Source of the DNA: Maritimibacter sp. DP1N21-5
GTDB taxonomy: Bacteria; Pseudomonadota; Alphaproteobacteria; Rhodobacterales; Rhodobacteraceae
Length of the DNA: 64,000 nt
Reading direction: 5' to 3'
NCBI RefSeq assembly: GCF_019218295.1
Contig: NZ_JAHUZF010000004.1
Location: forward strand, 248,001 to 312,000
The translations under genes and the position numbers were made by a program. Every line of letters begins with the position of its first letter. Position 1 is the stretch's first letter. The notes under the pieces are model-generated. The model was given only the letters and a program-made list of their open reading frames with translations. It ran no database searches and had not been told where the DNA came from. Of this stretch, positions 8,540 to 17,805 are shown one piece after another.

Positions 8540-9435
8540 AACTTGTCTTCATGGGCAGCCCCGATTTCTCGGTTCCGGTGCTCGATGCGCTGGTGGAAGC
8601 GGGGCACGAGGTGCTTTGCGTCTACTGCCAGCCGCCACGCCCCGCCGGGCGCGGGAAGAAGGACCGCCCGACCCCGGTGCAGTCGCGGGCCGAGGCACTG
8701 GGGCTTCCCGTGCGCCATCCGAAGTCGCTGAAGGACGCCGAGGCGCAGGCTGAGTTTGCGGCACTGGGCGCCGAAATTGCCGTGGTCGTGGCCTATGGCC
8801 TGATCCTGCCGCAGGCGGTGCTCGACGCGCCGACGCATGGCTGCCTGAATATCCACGCCTCGCTCCTGCCGCGCTGGCGGGGGGCGGCACCCATTCACCG
8901 CGCGATCATGGCGGGCGACCCGGAAACCGGCGTTTGCATCATGCAGATGGAGGCGGGGCTCGACACCGGGCCCGTGCTCTTGCGCGAGGCGCTGACCATC
9001 GGAGACGAGGAAACGACAGGCGCATTGCACGACCGGCTGTCGGCCCTTGGGTCGCGGCTGATCGTCGAGGCGCTGGATCGCCTGCCGACGCTTTCCCCCG
9101 AGCCGCAGCCCGAGGCGGGGGTCACCTATGCCGCGAAGATCGACAAGGCCGAAGCGCGCGTCGACTGGACCCGCACGGCCGGCGAAGTGGGCGCGCTGAT
9201 CCGGGGGCTGTCGCCCTTTCCCGGCGCCTGGTGCGATATGGATGGCGAACGGATCAAGCTGCTGGGTGCACGGCTGGTCGAAGGCATCGGGGACCCCGGG
9301 GTGGTGATCGGACCGCTGACCGTGGCCTGCGGACAGGGGGCGGTCAAGATCACGCGGGCGCAGCGGGAAGGCAAACGGGCAATGGAGGCCGACGAGTTCC
9401 TGCGCGGCACCCAGATGCCGGAGCGGCTGGGCTAG
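8536..9435 (+). CDS. fmt: Methionyl-tRNA formyltransferase
   Basis: 299 aa. It formylates Met-tRNA(fMet) with 10-formyl-tetrahydrofolate. Motifs: [11 protein letters not shown] at the N-terminus, [18 protein letters not shown] (the catalytic Asn-His-Asp region), and [15 protein letters not shown]. The C-terminal OB-like domain is present. The start is GTG at 8536, overlapping the stop of the deformylase-like gene, so def, the paralogue and fmt are probably one transcript. The 150-base gap after it holds no gene that I can see. Confidence 0.95.
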   Translation: MKLVFMGSPDFSVPVLDALVEAGHEVLCVYCQPPRPAGRGKKDRPTPVQSRAEALGLPVRHPKSLKDAEAQAEFAALGAEIAVVVAYGLILPQAVLDAPTHGCLNIHASLLPRWRGAAPIHRAIMAGDPETGVCIMQMEAGLDTGPVLLREALTIGDEETTGALHDRLSALGSRLIVEALDRLPTLSPEPQPEAGVTYAAKIDKAEARVDWTRTAGEVGALIRGLSPFPGAWCDMDGERIKLLGARLVEGIGDPGVVIGPLTVACGQGAVKITRAQREGKRAMEADEFLRGTQMPERLG

Positions 9436-9588
9436 GTTTCGGCTGTCGCTGTCGCGACATCCGACCTGCTGGGCAAGGCTTTGCTTCCCCGTTGCCATTG
9501 TATCTCCCGACCATCGACGCGACAATGGCGATCCCCTCCAAGGTATTTGTGAAGCAATGATGGGGAGGCAGAAGGAGAGAGGCAGGGG

Positions 9589-10161
9589 CTAGCGATTGGC
9601 GCCTGGCACCCAGAGCACGTCTTCCGCGCCGTCCTTGTTCGCCACGCGCGCTGCGACGAAGCACCAGTCCGACAGGCGGTTGAGGTATTTGATCGCGGCG
9701 GGGTTCACGTCCTCGGTGGTGGCGAGTTCGGTCGCCAGCCGCTCGGCCCGGCGCGACACCGTGCGCGACAGGTGGAGGTGCGCAGCAAGCGCCGTGCCGC
9801 CGGGAAGGATGAAGCTCCTGAGCGGCGCCATATCCTTGTTCATGGCGTCGATTTCCGCTTCCAGCCGCTCGACCTGGGCGTCGATCATCCGGAGCGGCGG
9901 ATACTCGGCTTCGTCGTCCGCCGCGCGATTCGGACGGCAGAGATCCGCGCCGAGGTCGAAGAGGTCATTCTGGATCCGCGCGAGGGCGTCGTCCATCTCG
10001 CCTGTCGCATGCAGACGGGCCAGACCAAGCGTGGCGTTGGTCTCGTCGACCGTGCCGTAGGCCTCGACCCGGGCCGAATGCTTGGCGACACGCGAGCCGT
10101 CGCCAAGCGCGGTTTCGCCCTTGTCCCCAGTGCGGGTGTAGATCTTGGACAGGACCACCAT
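9589..10161 (-). CDS. pduO: PduO-type ATP:cob(I)alamin adenosyltransferase
   Basis: 190 aa. It makes adenosylcobalamin from cob(I)alamin and ATP. Family marks are the N-terminal TRTGDKGETALGDG (ATP-binding loop), DLGADLC, ILPGGT, and LNRLSDWCFVAAR near the C-terminus. The ATG at 10161-10159 shares one base with the stop of the membrane-protein gene upstream (TGATG), so the two are coupled. A longer frame extends upstream through other genes and is not used. It completes the cofactor made from the cob products at the left end of the window. Confidence 0.93.
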   Translation of the reverse strand: MVVLSKIYTRTGDKGETALGDGSRVAKHSARVEAYGTVDETNATLGLARLHATGEMDDALARIQNDLFDLGADLCRPNRAADDEAEYPPLRMIDAQVERLEAEIDAMNKDMAPLRSFILPGGTALAAHLHLSRTVSRRAERLATELATTEDVNPAAIKYLNRLSDWCFVAARVANKDGAEDVLWVPGANR

Positions 10162-10364
10162 CAGCCGCGGCTCCGGAACCAGATGTAGCCGAGGATCACG
10201 GCGATCGCGACGGCCTGGGCATAGATGCGCCAGCGCATCAGCTTGTTGGCGTTCTTGCGGTTGAACTCGCCGCCCTTGGCGAAGCCGCCGATGCCGGTGA
10301 GCAGGATGAGCGCGACGACGAGGACTGCGCCGATGGGGATGAAGACGAGCGGGTCGTCGAACAT
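10161..10364 (-). CDS. HIG1-like twin-transmembrane protein
   Basis: 67 aa with two hydrophobic helices (about 8-26 and 47-62) joined by a basic, polar loop containing GGEFNRKNANKLMRWRI. This matches small HIG1 (hypoxia-induced gene) domain proteins of alphaproteobacteria, whose relatives associate with respiratory complexes. GGGAGG precedes the ATG by 6 bases. Its stop overlaps the adenosyltransferase start. Inner-membrane location is inferred from the helices; the reason for pairing with a cobalamin enzyme is not known. Confidence 0.82.
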   Translation of the reverse strand: MFDDPLVFIPIGAVLVVALILLTGIGGFAKGGEFNRKNANKLMRWRIYAQAVAIAVILGYIWFRSRG

Positions 10365-10433
10365 GGGTGGCCTCCCTTTCTGGCCGGATGGATCGCCCTC
10401 GGGATACAGGAGCCCTGCGGGAATGGCGAGGGG

Positions 10434-11267
10434 TCAGGCCTTGGCGAGGAGCCAGTCGGCCAGACGCGTGGGCAGGAGCCTTCGCCCCCAGTAGGCGACA
10501 TGGGTCGGGGTCGTCACGAAATAGCGCGGACGCGGGCGGGTGCTTTCCAGCGCGCGGGCGAGTTTTTCGGTGACGGCGGAGGCGGGCAATTCGAAGGGGT
10601 CGCGGGCGTCTATGTCGCGGGTCAGCCGGGGCAGGACCTGTGCCGCGTATTGGTCGCGCAGGGCCGAGGTTTCCCAGTCCACCCATTTCTCGAACATCTT
10701 CTTCGAGTTCAGCCGAAAGTGCGAGGTGATCGGACCCGGCTCGATCAGGATCGCCTGGATGTTCGCGGGGCCGAGTTCCAGCCGCAGAGTGTCGGTGTAG
10801 CCCTCGAGCGCGAATTTCGACGCCGCGTAGGGTGCGCGCCAGCGGATGGTCGAAAGGCCGAGGGTCGAGGAGCAGTTGACGATGCGGCCGTGGCCCTGTG
10901 CGCGCATGACCGGGATCACGTTGCGGATGACCTCATGCGCCCCGAAGAGATTGACCTCGAAGACCTCGCGCAGGGCACCCAGCGACAGGTCCTCGGCCGC
11001 GACGGGAATGCCCACGCCCGCGTTCACGAAGACCGCGTCGAGCGTGCCACCGGTGCGGCGGGTGGCTTCGGCAATGGCGTCGGCGATACTCGTGGCATCG
11101 GTATGATCGAGGCGGAAGCTTTCCAGTCCTTCGGCCCGCAGGCGTTCGCAGTCCGCTTCGGACCGGCAGGTCGCGAACACGCGCCAGCCGCGCGCCCTCA
11201 TGCCGTGGGCCGCGTCATAGCCGATGCCCGTGGAGCAGCCGGTGATCAGGAGGGATTTGTCGGCCAA
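10434..11267 (-). CDS. Short-chain dehydrogenase/reductase (SDR), active-type
   Basis: 277 aa classical SDR. The cofactor loop TGCSTGIG is at residues 9-16, NAGVG follows, and the catalytic triad is intact (Ser in NCSST, then YAASK). The start is TTG at 11267: no ATG lies before the glycine loop, and a GAGG site sits five to eight bases upstream. Substrate cannot be told from sequence; the C-terminal half resembles the retinol/steroid-type family. Lies 42 bases after the SH3 gene on the same strand. Confidence 0.85.
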   Translation of the reverse strand: MADKSLLITGCSTGIGYDAAHGMRARGWRVFATCRSEADCERLRAEGLESFRLDHTDATSIADAIAEATRRTGGTLDAVFVNAGVGIPVAAEDLSLGALREVFEVNLFGAHEVIRNVIPVMRAQGHGRIVNCSSTLGLSTIRWRAPYAASKFALEGYTDTLRLELGPANIQAILIEPGPITSHFRLNSKKMFEKWVDWETSALRDQYAAQVLPRLTRDIDARDPFELPASAVTEKLARALESTRPRPRYFVTTPTHVAYWGRRLLPTRLADWLLAKA

Positions 11268-11309
11268 ACGACCTCGGTCGGAATTGGGGCCAGTGCGCGG
11301 GCGGATGCC

Positions 11310-11855
11310 CTACGGCGTGGCGGTCAGGAACTGGCCCGACATGTAGCCCGTTTCCCCGGTTTCCAGAAGCCGGATTTCGCGCCAGCCTTCGCCGGCGTCG
11401 CCAAGGTCCTGGACAGGGGTGCCATATCCGAGCGCGTCGATCACGCCGAAGCTGGTTGATGGGCCACCCCGGACGTTGACCGAGCTTCCTGAGACGTAAA
11501 GCAACGCAAGCTCGATCTCTTCGGGTTCGGGCTCTTCGGGTTCGGGGGCGACATCGGCCACCTCTGCGGTCGGGTTCTTGGCCGAAATCACTGGCTCGAC
11601 TTCGGGCTCGTAGGACACGAGGGCGAGCTGCGTCGCGCTCTCGGGGCTCGCGTCCGAAGCCAGGGCCAGCATGAGCGCGTCGCTTTCCTTCTCATTGCCG
11701 CCCCCAGCCAAGGCAGGCCCACCCAGCAGGCGTGGCGATACGAGCGCCGTGTCGCGGCCCAGAGGGTCGTCGGGCAGGCCATCGTCCCGTCCGTAATGAT
11801 ACATGGCCGCGCCAAGCGCGGCAGTCGCGATCAACGTCAGTCGCAGCAAAGCCAT
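11310..11855 (-). CDS. Bacterial SH3-domain protein with N-terminal membrane anchor
   Basis: 181 aa. A hydrophobic N-terminus (MALLRLTLIATAALGAAMY) acts as signal peptide or anchor. A long acidic, proline-rich linker (PEPEEPEPEEIE) follows, then a C-terminal SH3b domain with the typical YVSGSSVNVRGGPST and GYMSGQFL ends. Such domains bind cell wall or proteins in the periplasm. The ATG at 11855 has AAGGGG upstream; a longer frame starting at 11939 lacks a site and would bury the signal peptide. Divergent from parC. Confidence 0.8.
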   Translation of the reverse strand: MALLRLTLIATAALGAAMYHYGRDDGLPDDPLGRDTALVSPRLLGGPALAGGGNEKESDALMLALASDASPESATQLALVSYEPEVEPVISAKNPTAEVADVAPEPEEPEPEEIELALLYVSGSSVNVRGGPSTSFGVIDALGYGTPVQDLGDAGEGWREIRLLETGETGYMSGQFLTATP

Positions 11856-12000
11856 CGTTACATCCCCTTCAGTGGTCCTGAGTGTAACGCGCCGGGCGCA
11901 ATTTTGCTCCGATTCCTTTTGCTCTTTCGAGTGTGTCATCTGCGCACCGGGGCGCTGACGGTCCTTTACCGCGATTCCGCGGTCGTCTATTCCGGGTCAC

Positions 12001-14331
12001 ATGAGCGATCTCATCGACGACGAAAACACCGGCTCGGAAGTGGCCGAGCCGCTGCGCCGCGCGATTGGCGAGCGCTACCTGACCTATGCGCTATCCACGA
12101 TCATGAACCGGGCGCTGCCCGATGCGCGCGACGGGTTGAAGCCGGTGCACCGGCGCATCCTTTACGCGATGTATCGACTACGGCTCGCCTCGAACGGGCG
12201 GTTCCTGAAGTCGGCCAAGATTTCTGGCGACACGATGGGGGATTTCCACCCGCACGGCGACGCCGCGATCTATGACGCGATGGCGCGGCTCGCGCAGGAT
12301 TTCAACGTGCGCTACCCGCTCGTCGACGGGCAAGGGAACTTCGGCAACATCGACGGGGATAACCCGGCAGCGTCGCGCTATACCGAAGCGCGGATGACCT
12401 TCGTGGCCGAGTCGATGCTCGACGGACTGGAAGAGAACGCCGTCGATTTCCGCCCCAACTACGATGGCCGTCTGGAAGAACCCGCGGTGCTGCCCGCGAC
12501 CTTCCCGCATCTGCTCGCCAATGGCGCGGCAGGCATCGCGGTCGGCATGGCCACCAACATCCCGCCGCACAACATCGCGGAACTGGTGGATGCCTGTATT
12601 CACCTGATCCGGACGCCCGATGCCCGTGACGACACGCTTCTGAACTATATCCCCGGGCCGGATTTCCCGACCGGCGGCGTCATCGTCGAGCCCCGCGAGT
12701 CGATTGCCGAGGCTTACCGCACCGGGCGCGGGTCGATCCGGCTGCGCGCGAAGTGGGAGGTCGAGGATCTGGGCCGTGGCCAGTGGCAGATCATCGTCAC
12801 GGAAATTCCCTACCAGGTTCAGAAATCCAAGCTGATCGAAAAGATCGCGGAGCTGATCCAGCTCAAGAAAATCCCGGTTCTGGGCGACGTGCGCGACGAG
12901 AGTGCCGATGACATCCGCCTCGTGCTGGAGCCCAAGAGCCGCGCGGTGGACCCCGAGGTTCTGATGGGGCTCATGTTCCGCAACTCGGACCTCGAGACAC
13001 GCTTTTCGCTCAACATGAACGTGTTGATCGACGGTCTGACGCCCAAGGTCTGTTCGCTGAAAGAGGTGCTGCGCGCCTTCCTCGATTTCCGGCGCGAGGT
13101 CCTGATCCGTCGCTCGAAACACCGGATGGACAAGATCGACCACCGGCTCGAGGTGCTCGAAGGCTTCATCATCGCCTTCCTGAACCTCGACCGGGTGATC
13201 GACATCATCCGCTATGACGAAGACCCCAAGGTCGCGCTCATGCGCGAGGACTGGGGGATCGAACACGCGCGTGCGACGAACGAACACGACTACGTGCCGC
13301 CGGGGCCGGGCGAGGGCGAGCTGACCGAGGTGCAGACCGACGCGATCCTCAACATGCGCCTGCGCTCCTTGCGGCGGCTCGAGGAGATGGAGCTGGTCCG
13401 CGAACGTGACGCTCTGATGGAAGAGCGGGCGAGTCTCGAAGACCTTCTCGAGTCCGAAAGCCTGCAATGGGACCGGATTTCCGAGCAGCTGCGCGAGGCC
13501 AAGAAGAAATTCGGCAAGGACTACGAACACGGCGCCCGGCGCACGCAGTTCGCGGAAGCCGCCGAAGTGCCCGACGTGCCGATCGAGGCGATGATCGAGC
13601 GCGAGCCGATCACGGTGGTCTGTTCGCAGATGGGCTGGATCCGCGCGATGTCGGGGCATATCGACCTGACCCGCGAGCTCAAGTTCAAGGACGGCGACGG
13701 CCCCCGCTTCGCCTTCCACGCCCAGACGACGGACAAGATCCTGCTCTTCGCGGCCAACGGGCGGTTTTATACGCTGTCGGGCGCGAACATGCCGTCAGGC
13801 CGGGGGATGGGCGAGCCGGTCCGGCTCATGATCGACCTGCCGAACGATGTCGAGATCATCGACATGTTTACACACGAGGCCCGTCGCAAGCTCATCGTCG
13901 CGTCGAAAGAGGGCAACGGTTTCATCGTGCCCGAGGACGACGTGCTGGCCCAGACCAAGAACGGCAAGCAGGTTCTCAACGTCGGGGAAGACGTGGCGAA
14001 GCTGGTGCGTGTCGTCGCAGGCGACCATGTGGCCGTGGTGTCCGACAACCGCAAGCTCCTCGTCTTCCCGGTCTCGGAACTGCCCGAGATGAACCGGGGC
14101 AAGGGCGTCAGGCTTCAGAAATACAACATGGCGCGCGGGCGGCAGGGGACGCTGGCCCTCGACGGCGGGCTTTCGGACCTTACCACCTTCGATCTGGACA
14201 AGGGTCTGTCCTGGGCCGCCGGCGGCGACCGCACGCGTACCGAGGTGGACATGACGCCGTGGATCGGCAAACGTGCAGGCGTGGGTCGCTTGCCGCCGCA
14301 CGGATTTCCGAAGTCGAACACCTTTACCTGA
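12001..14331 (+). CDS. parC: DNA topoisomerase IV subunit A
   Basis: 776 aa, the size of ParC. It cleaves and rejoins DNA to unlink daughter chromosomes, together with ParE (not in the window). The N-terminal domain has [18 protein letters not shown] and [14 protein letters not shown]. The active-site Tyr lies in the block ending [10 protein letters not shown], the family position (about residue 127). The quinolone-resistance region reads [18 protein letters not shown], with Gly-Asp-Thr at the usual first Ser position. C-terminal beta-propeller repeats follow. GyrA is excluded by the length and the lack of a GyrA-box. Confidence 0.94.
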   Translation: MSDLIDDENTGSEVAEPLRRAIGERYLTYALSTIMNRALPDARDGLKPVHRRILYAMYRLRLASNGRFLKSAKISGDTMGDFHPHGDAAIYDAMARLAQDFNVRYPLVDGQGNFGNIDGDNPAASRYTEARMTFVAESMLDGLEENAVDFRPNYDGRLEEPAVLPATFPHLLANGAAGIAVGMATNIPPHNIAELVDACIHLIRTPDARDDTLLNYIPGPDFPTGGVIVEPRESIAEAYRTGRGSIRLRAKWEVEDLGRGQWQIIVTEIPYQVQKSKLIEKIAELIQLKKIPVLGDVRDESADDIRLVLEPKSRAVDPEVLMGLMFRNSDLETRFSLNMNVLIDGLTPKVCSLKEVLRAFLDFRREVLIRRSKHRMDKIDHRLEVLEGFIIAFLNLDRVIDIIRYDEDPKVALMREDWGIEHARATNEHDYVPPGPGEGELTEVQTDAILNMRLRSLRRLEEMELVRERDALMEERASLEDLLESESLQWDRISEQLREAKKKFGKDYEHGARRTQFAEAAEVPDVPIEAMIEREPITVVCSQMGWIRAMSGHIDLTRELKFKDGDGPRFAFHAQTTDKILLFAANGRFYTLSGANMPSGRGMGEPVRLMIDLPNDVEIIDMFTHEARRKLIVASKEGNGFIVPEDDVLAQTKNGKQVLNVGEDVAKLVRVVAGDHVAVVSDNRKLLVFPVSELPEMNRGKGVRLQKYNMARGRQGTLALDGGLSDLTTFDLDKGLSWAAGGDRTRTEVDMTPWIGKRAGVGRLPPHGFPKSNTFT

Positions 14332-14341
14332 TCGAGCGCCG

Positions 14342-15529
14342 ATGGCCTTTGTTGACCTCAAGACGGATTATGCGGGCGAGAAACCCCGGATCTTCAACTT
14401 GGCGCTCATCACCGGGCTCTTCACGGTGCTCACGGCGGGGTTCTACCGCTTCTGGATGAAGACCCGGATGCGCCGCTATTACTGGAGCGCGATCCGTCCC
14501 GGCGGCATCCCGCTCGAATACGTGGGCACACCAACCGAGAAACTTCTGGGGTTCTTCACCGCCGTCGTGTTCCTCGCCTTCTACATCGGGATCGTGAACC
14601 TGATCCTCATGTTCTTCTCCTTCTCGCTCTTCAAGGGCAATGCACCGGCCTATATCGTCTCGGTCATCGGCCTGACGCCCATGATCTTCTTCGCCCAGTA
14701 TCGCGCGCGCCGCTATGTGCTGGCCCGGACCCGCTGGCGCGGCATCCGTTTCGGACTGGAACCCGGTGTGGCGGGCTTCGTGTGGCGGTCGATGCTGCAT
14801 TGGGGTCTGACGGTCGTGACGCTGGGGCTCTACTGGCCGGTCAAGACCTACTGGCTCGAGAAATACCGTGTCGACCGGACCTATTACGGCGACCACCGGA
14901 TGCATCAGGGCGGGTCTTGGAAGCTGCTGGTGAAGCCGATGATCCACGTCTACCTCGCCATTCTCGCTTCGGTCGCCATCGGGGTTCTGACCTATGTCAC
15001 CGCCGATCCCCGCTATTCGCCCCTCGGCACACTGGCCTTCGGCTGGTTCGTCTTCGGCCTTGCCCATTGGAAAGCGCAGAGCTTCAAGGCCCTGACCGAG
15101 ACCAAGACGCTGGGCGATGTGCGGCTGCGCACCGCGCCCCGGACCGGGCGGGTCATCGGCATCTATGCGGGCGGCTGGGCGGCGATGATCGGTATCTTTC
15201 TCGGGGCGAGCATCGCCCTCGGCGCGGTGGTGGCCGCAATCCTCGCGGCGATGGGGCCCGAGGTGCTGACAAACCTCGAAGAAGGCAACTTTGGCGCCTT
15301 GCCCCGTGCCTTGCCGATCCTTTTCGGCGTGATGGTCTATTTCGGCTACTTCGTCTTCTGGTCGGTGCTGAAGGAGACCTTCATTTCGCTGCCGATGGCG
15401 AAACACTTCGCGGAAGTGACCGAGATCGTGAACCCCGAGGCGCTCCGTGCCGTGCGTCAGCGCGCCCGTGACGAATTTGCCGAGGCCGAGGGCTTTGCCG
15501 ATGCCCTGCCGCTGGGGGATGCGTTTTGA
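14342..15529 (+). CDS. yjgN: DUF898 (YjgN-like) polytopic membrane protein
   Basis: 395 aa with about seven hydrophobic helices. The DUF898 marks are the N-terminal FNLALITGLFTVLTAGFYRFWMKTR-type helix with a following RRYYW motif, which recurs as TLGLYWPVKTYWLEKYR near residue 165: an internal repeat of the fold. Function in the family is unknown. It starts 10 bases after parC and its stop overlaps the TTG start of the M48 protease, so parC, this gene and the protease are probably one transcript. Confidence 0.86.
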   Translation: MAFVDLKTDYAGEKPRIFNLALITGLFTVLTAGFYRFWMKTRMRRYYWSAIRPGGIPLEYVGTPTEKLLGFFTAVVFLAFYIGIVNLILMFFSFSLFKGNAPAYIVSVIGLTPMIFFAQYRARRYVLARTRWRGIRFGLEPGVAGFVWRSMLHWGLTVVTLGLYWPVKTYWLEKYRVDRTYYGDHRMHQGGSWKLLVKPMIHVYLAILASVAIGVLTYVTADPRYSPLGTLAFGWFVFGLAHWKAQSFKALTETKTLGDVRLRTAPRTGRVIGIYAGGWAAMIGIFLGASIALGAVVAAILAAMGPEVLTNLEEGNFGALPRALPILFGVMVYFGYFVFWSVLKETFISLPMAKHFAEVTEIVNPEALRAVRQRARDEFAEAEGFADALPLGDAF

Positions 15530-16797
15530 GCGACTTCGAGAATCCCAACGTGTTGCCCGAACCCGAGCCCGCGAAACCCGTCGAGGTCTTTGCGGATTAC
15601 GTGGACGGCATGACGGCGAGCGTGCTGCGCATGTCGATCTGGTCCAAGCCTGGCGCGATCCTTCTGCGCTTTCCCAATGGCGACGAGTTGACATGGCCTC
15701 TGGACGACCTCCGGGAGCTTCCCGATCAGGCGGACGCCAAGGGGATCGTCGTGAAGCCGGGCCACGACAGCCTCGAACGGTTGATCGTGCAGGATCCGGG
15801 GATCGCGATCCATATTCGCGAGAATGCGAAACACCTGCGGCTGCGCCCGCCGGTGACGAACCTTCCGCGGATCGGGGCCTGGGCGAGCGGTGCCGTGGCG
15901 AGTGTCGCGCTCATCATCTTCGTGCTCGTGCCGATCATGGCCAATCAACTGGCTACCTACCTACCGCCCGAGGGCGAGCGGGCGCTGGGCGATGCGACGT
16001 TCGAGCAGATCCGCGCCGCGCTTTCGGTCGATGCGAGCCCCGTGTCGCTCTGTGAACGCCCCGCCGGCATGGCGGCCATGGCCGAGATCGAGCGGCGTCT
16101 GTCGGCCGAGGACGACCTGCCCTATCCGGTGGAAATTGCGGTGCTGGACCATGAACTCGTCAATGCCTTCGCCCTTCCCGGCGGTCGGGTGATCGTGTTC
16201 CGCGGTCTCATCGACTCGGCGGAAACGGCGGAAGAGGTCACGGCCGTCATCGCCCATGAGATCGGCCATGTGGTGAACCGTGACCCGACCCGCGACGCGC
16301 TGCGCTCGGCTGGGTCGATCGGCGTGCTGGGGCTGCTCTTCGGGGATTTTGCCGGCGGCACCGTGGTCCTGTTCCTGACCAACCAGCTTATCAATGCGCA
16401 ATACAGCCAGTCTGCCGAATCCGGGGCCGACACCTATGCCCACGGGCTTTTGAGCCGGGCGGACATCGATCCGAAATGGATCGGGACATTCTTCCAGCGG
16501 ATGAAGGACGAGCACGGCGATATGGAGGGCTTCGCGGCCCATCTGTCGTCGCATCCGCAGATGGCCGCGCGGATCGAAGCCTCGGCTGTCGCCTCGGGCG
16601 GGCGGGAATATCGCAACGAGGTTCTGACCGCCAGCCAATGGAGCGACCTGCGCGAGATCTGCGGCGTGCGGGACAATGCCGACGAGGCCGAGGGCGCGAA
16701 GGACGATGGATCTGCCGAAGATGATAGCGACGCGGGTTGGGAAGAGCCCGACACCGACAACCGTCGGGCGCCCACGGGTCTCTCGGGCGACAACTAG
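15526..16797 (+). CDS. M48-family membrane metalloprotease
   Basis: 423 aa. An N-terminal beta-rich cytoplasmic domain (about 15-115) is followed by one membrane helix (about 123-145) and an M48 peptidase with the zinc motif AHEIGH (about 243-248) and the third ligand in ESGADTYA (about 298). The C-terminal end is acidic and disordered. It is related to HtpX/Oma1-type proteases. The start is TTG at 15526, overlapping the upstream TGA; no ATG is available near the N-terminal domain. The tight coupling with the DUF898 gene suggests a shared function. Confidence 0.87.
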   Translation: MSDFENPNVLPEPEPAKPVEVFADYVDGMTASVLRMSIWSKPGAILLRFPNGDELTWPLDDLRELPDQADAKGIVVKPGHDSLERLIVQDPGIAIHIRENAKHLRLRPPVTNLPRIGAWASGAVASVALIIFVLVPIMANQLATYLPPEGERALGDATFEQIRAALSVDASPVSLCERPAGMAAMAEIERRLSAEDDLPYPVEIAVLDHELVNAFALPGGRVIVFRGLIDSAETAEEVTAVIAHEIGHVVNRDPTRDALRSAGSIGVLGLLFGDFAGGTVVLFLTNQLINAQYSQSAESGADTYAHGLLSRADIDPKWIGTFFQRMKDEHGDMEGFAAHLSSHPQMAARIEASAVASGGREYRNEVLTASQWSDLREICGVRDNADEAEGAKDDGSAEDDSDAGWEEPDTDNRRAPTGLSGDN

Positions 16798-16812
16798 GCC
16801 GTCTTCAGCTCG

Positions 16813-17721
16813 TCAGACCCATTTCGCCAGCGGCGGCAGGCTCATCAACACGGCGGTCGCATCGTGTCCCGTTGCCAGCCCGAACTTCGTGCCCCGGTCG
16901 TAGACGAGGTTGTATTCGGCATAGAGGCCGCGGTGCACGAGTTGAGCGTCCTTGTCGGCCTCGGTCCAGGGCGTGTCGCGACGGCGTTCCGTGACCGGCA
17001 GGAAGGCCGGAAGAAACGCGCGGCCCACGTCTTGGGTAAAGGCGAAATCCGCCTCCCAGTCGCCGGTGGTGTGATCGTCATAGAAGATCCCGCCCACACC
17101 CCGGGCCCGATGGCGGTGGGGGATGAAGAAATACTCGTCCGCCCAGGCCTTGAACCGGTCGTAGTAGTCCGCCCCGTGCGGATCGCATCCGGCCTTCATC
17201 GCGGCATGGAAATGCGCGGTGTCCTCGTCGTATTCGAGGCAGGGGTTCAGGTCCGCGCCGCCGCCGAACCACCAAGCGCCCGGGGTCCAGAACATGCGCG
17301 TATTCATGTGGACGGCGGGGGCATGCGGGTTCTGCATATGCGCCACGAGCGAGATGCCCGAGGCCCAGAACCGCGGGTCCTCCGTGATCCCCGGCACGCC
17401 GCGCGCGGCCATGGCCTGTTGCGCCGCCGCGCCGAGGGTGCCGTAGACGGTCGAGACGTTCACGCCGACCTTTTCGAACACGCGTCCTCCGCGCATCACC
17501 GACATGAGCCCGCCACCCGCATCGCTGCCATCGTCCGATGCACGGCGCGTTGCCGTCACCTCGAACCGCCCGGCGGGCAGGGTGGCGAATGGCCCGCTGT
17601 CCAGCGAGTCCTCGAGACCCTCGAAGGCCGCAACGATCTGGTCGCGCAAGGTACGAAACCACGCGCTCGCGCGGGTTTTTTCGTCGTCCATCATATCGGC
17701 CGTCACGACAGTCTCGCTCAT
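16813..17721 (-). CDS. hemF: Oxygen-dependent coproporphyrinogen III oxidase
   Basis: 302 aa. It converts coproporphyrinogen III to protoporphyrinogen IX with O2 in haem synthesis. Family marks: GGVMS-like GGLMSVMRG, VHMNTRMF, WWFGGGADLNPCLEYDED, YFFIPHR and YAEYNLVYDRGTKFGL. The ATG at 17721 has GAGGAGC 8 bases upstream. It complements the oxygen-independent hemN at 36.8 kb, so the cell can make haem with or without oxygen. Convergent with the M48 gene, only 15 bases apart. Confidence 0.96.
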   Translation of the reverse strand: MSETVVTADMMDDEKTRASAWFRTLRDQIVAAFEGLEDSLDSGPFATLPAGRFEVTATRRASDDGSDAGGGLMSVMRGGRVFEKVGVNVSTVYGTLGAAAQQAMAARGVPGITEDPRFWASGISLVAHMQNPHAPAVHMNTRMFWTPGAWWFGGGADLNPCLEYDEDTAHFHAAMKAGCDPHGADYYDRFKAWADEYFFIPHRHRARGVGGIFYDDHTTGDWEADFAFTQDVGRAFLPAFLPVTERRRDTPWTEADKDAQLVHRGLYAEYNLVYDRGTKFGLATGHDATAVLMSLPPLAKWV

Positions 17722-17805
17722 CTGCGCTGCTCCTCGAATGTCGCCTGTCTCTAGTGGATCGGGCATCGGATGTGAATGTCCTGCGGCGTCCCACCGCAGG
17801 CGCGA

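Noticed and set aside
12001..14331. parC as gyrA
   Set aside because: 776 aa is too short for an alphaproteobacterial GyrA and the C-terminal region lacks a GyrA-box.
17781..17799. CTGCGG/CCGCAG hairpin between hemF and the SDR-like gene as terminator
   Set aside because: Six-bp stem without T tract; the two genes may well be co-transcribed.
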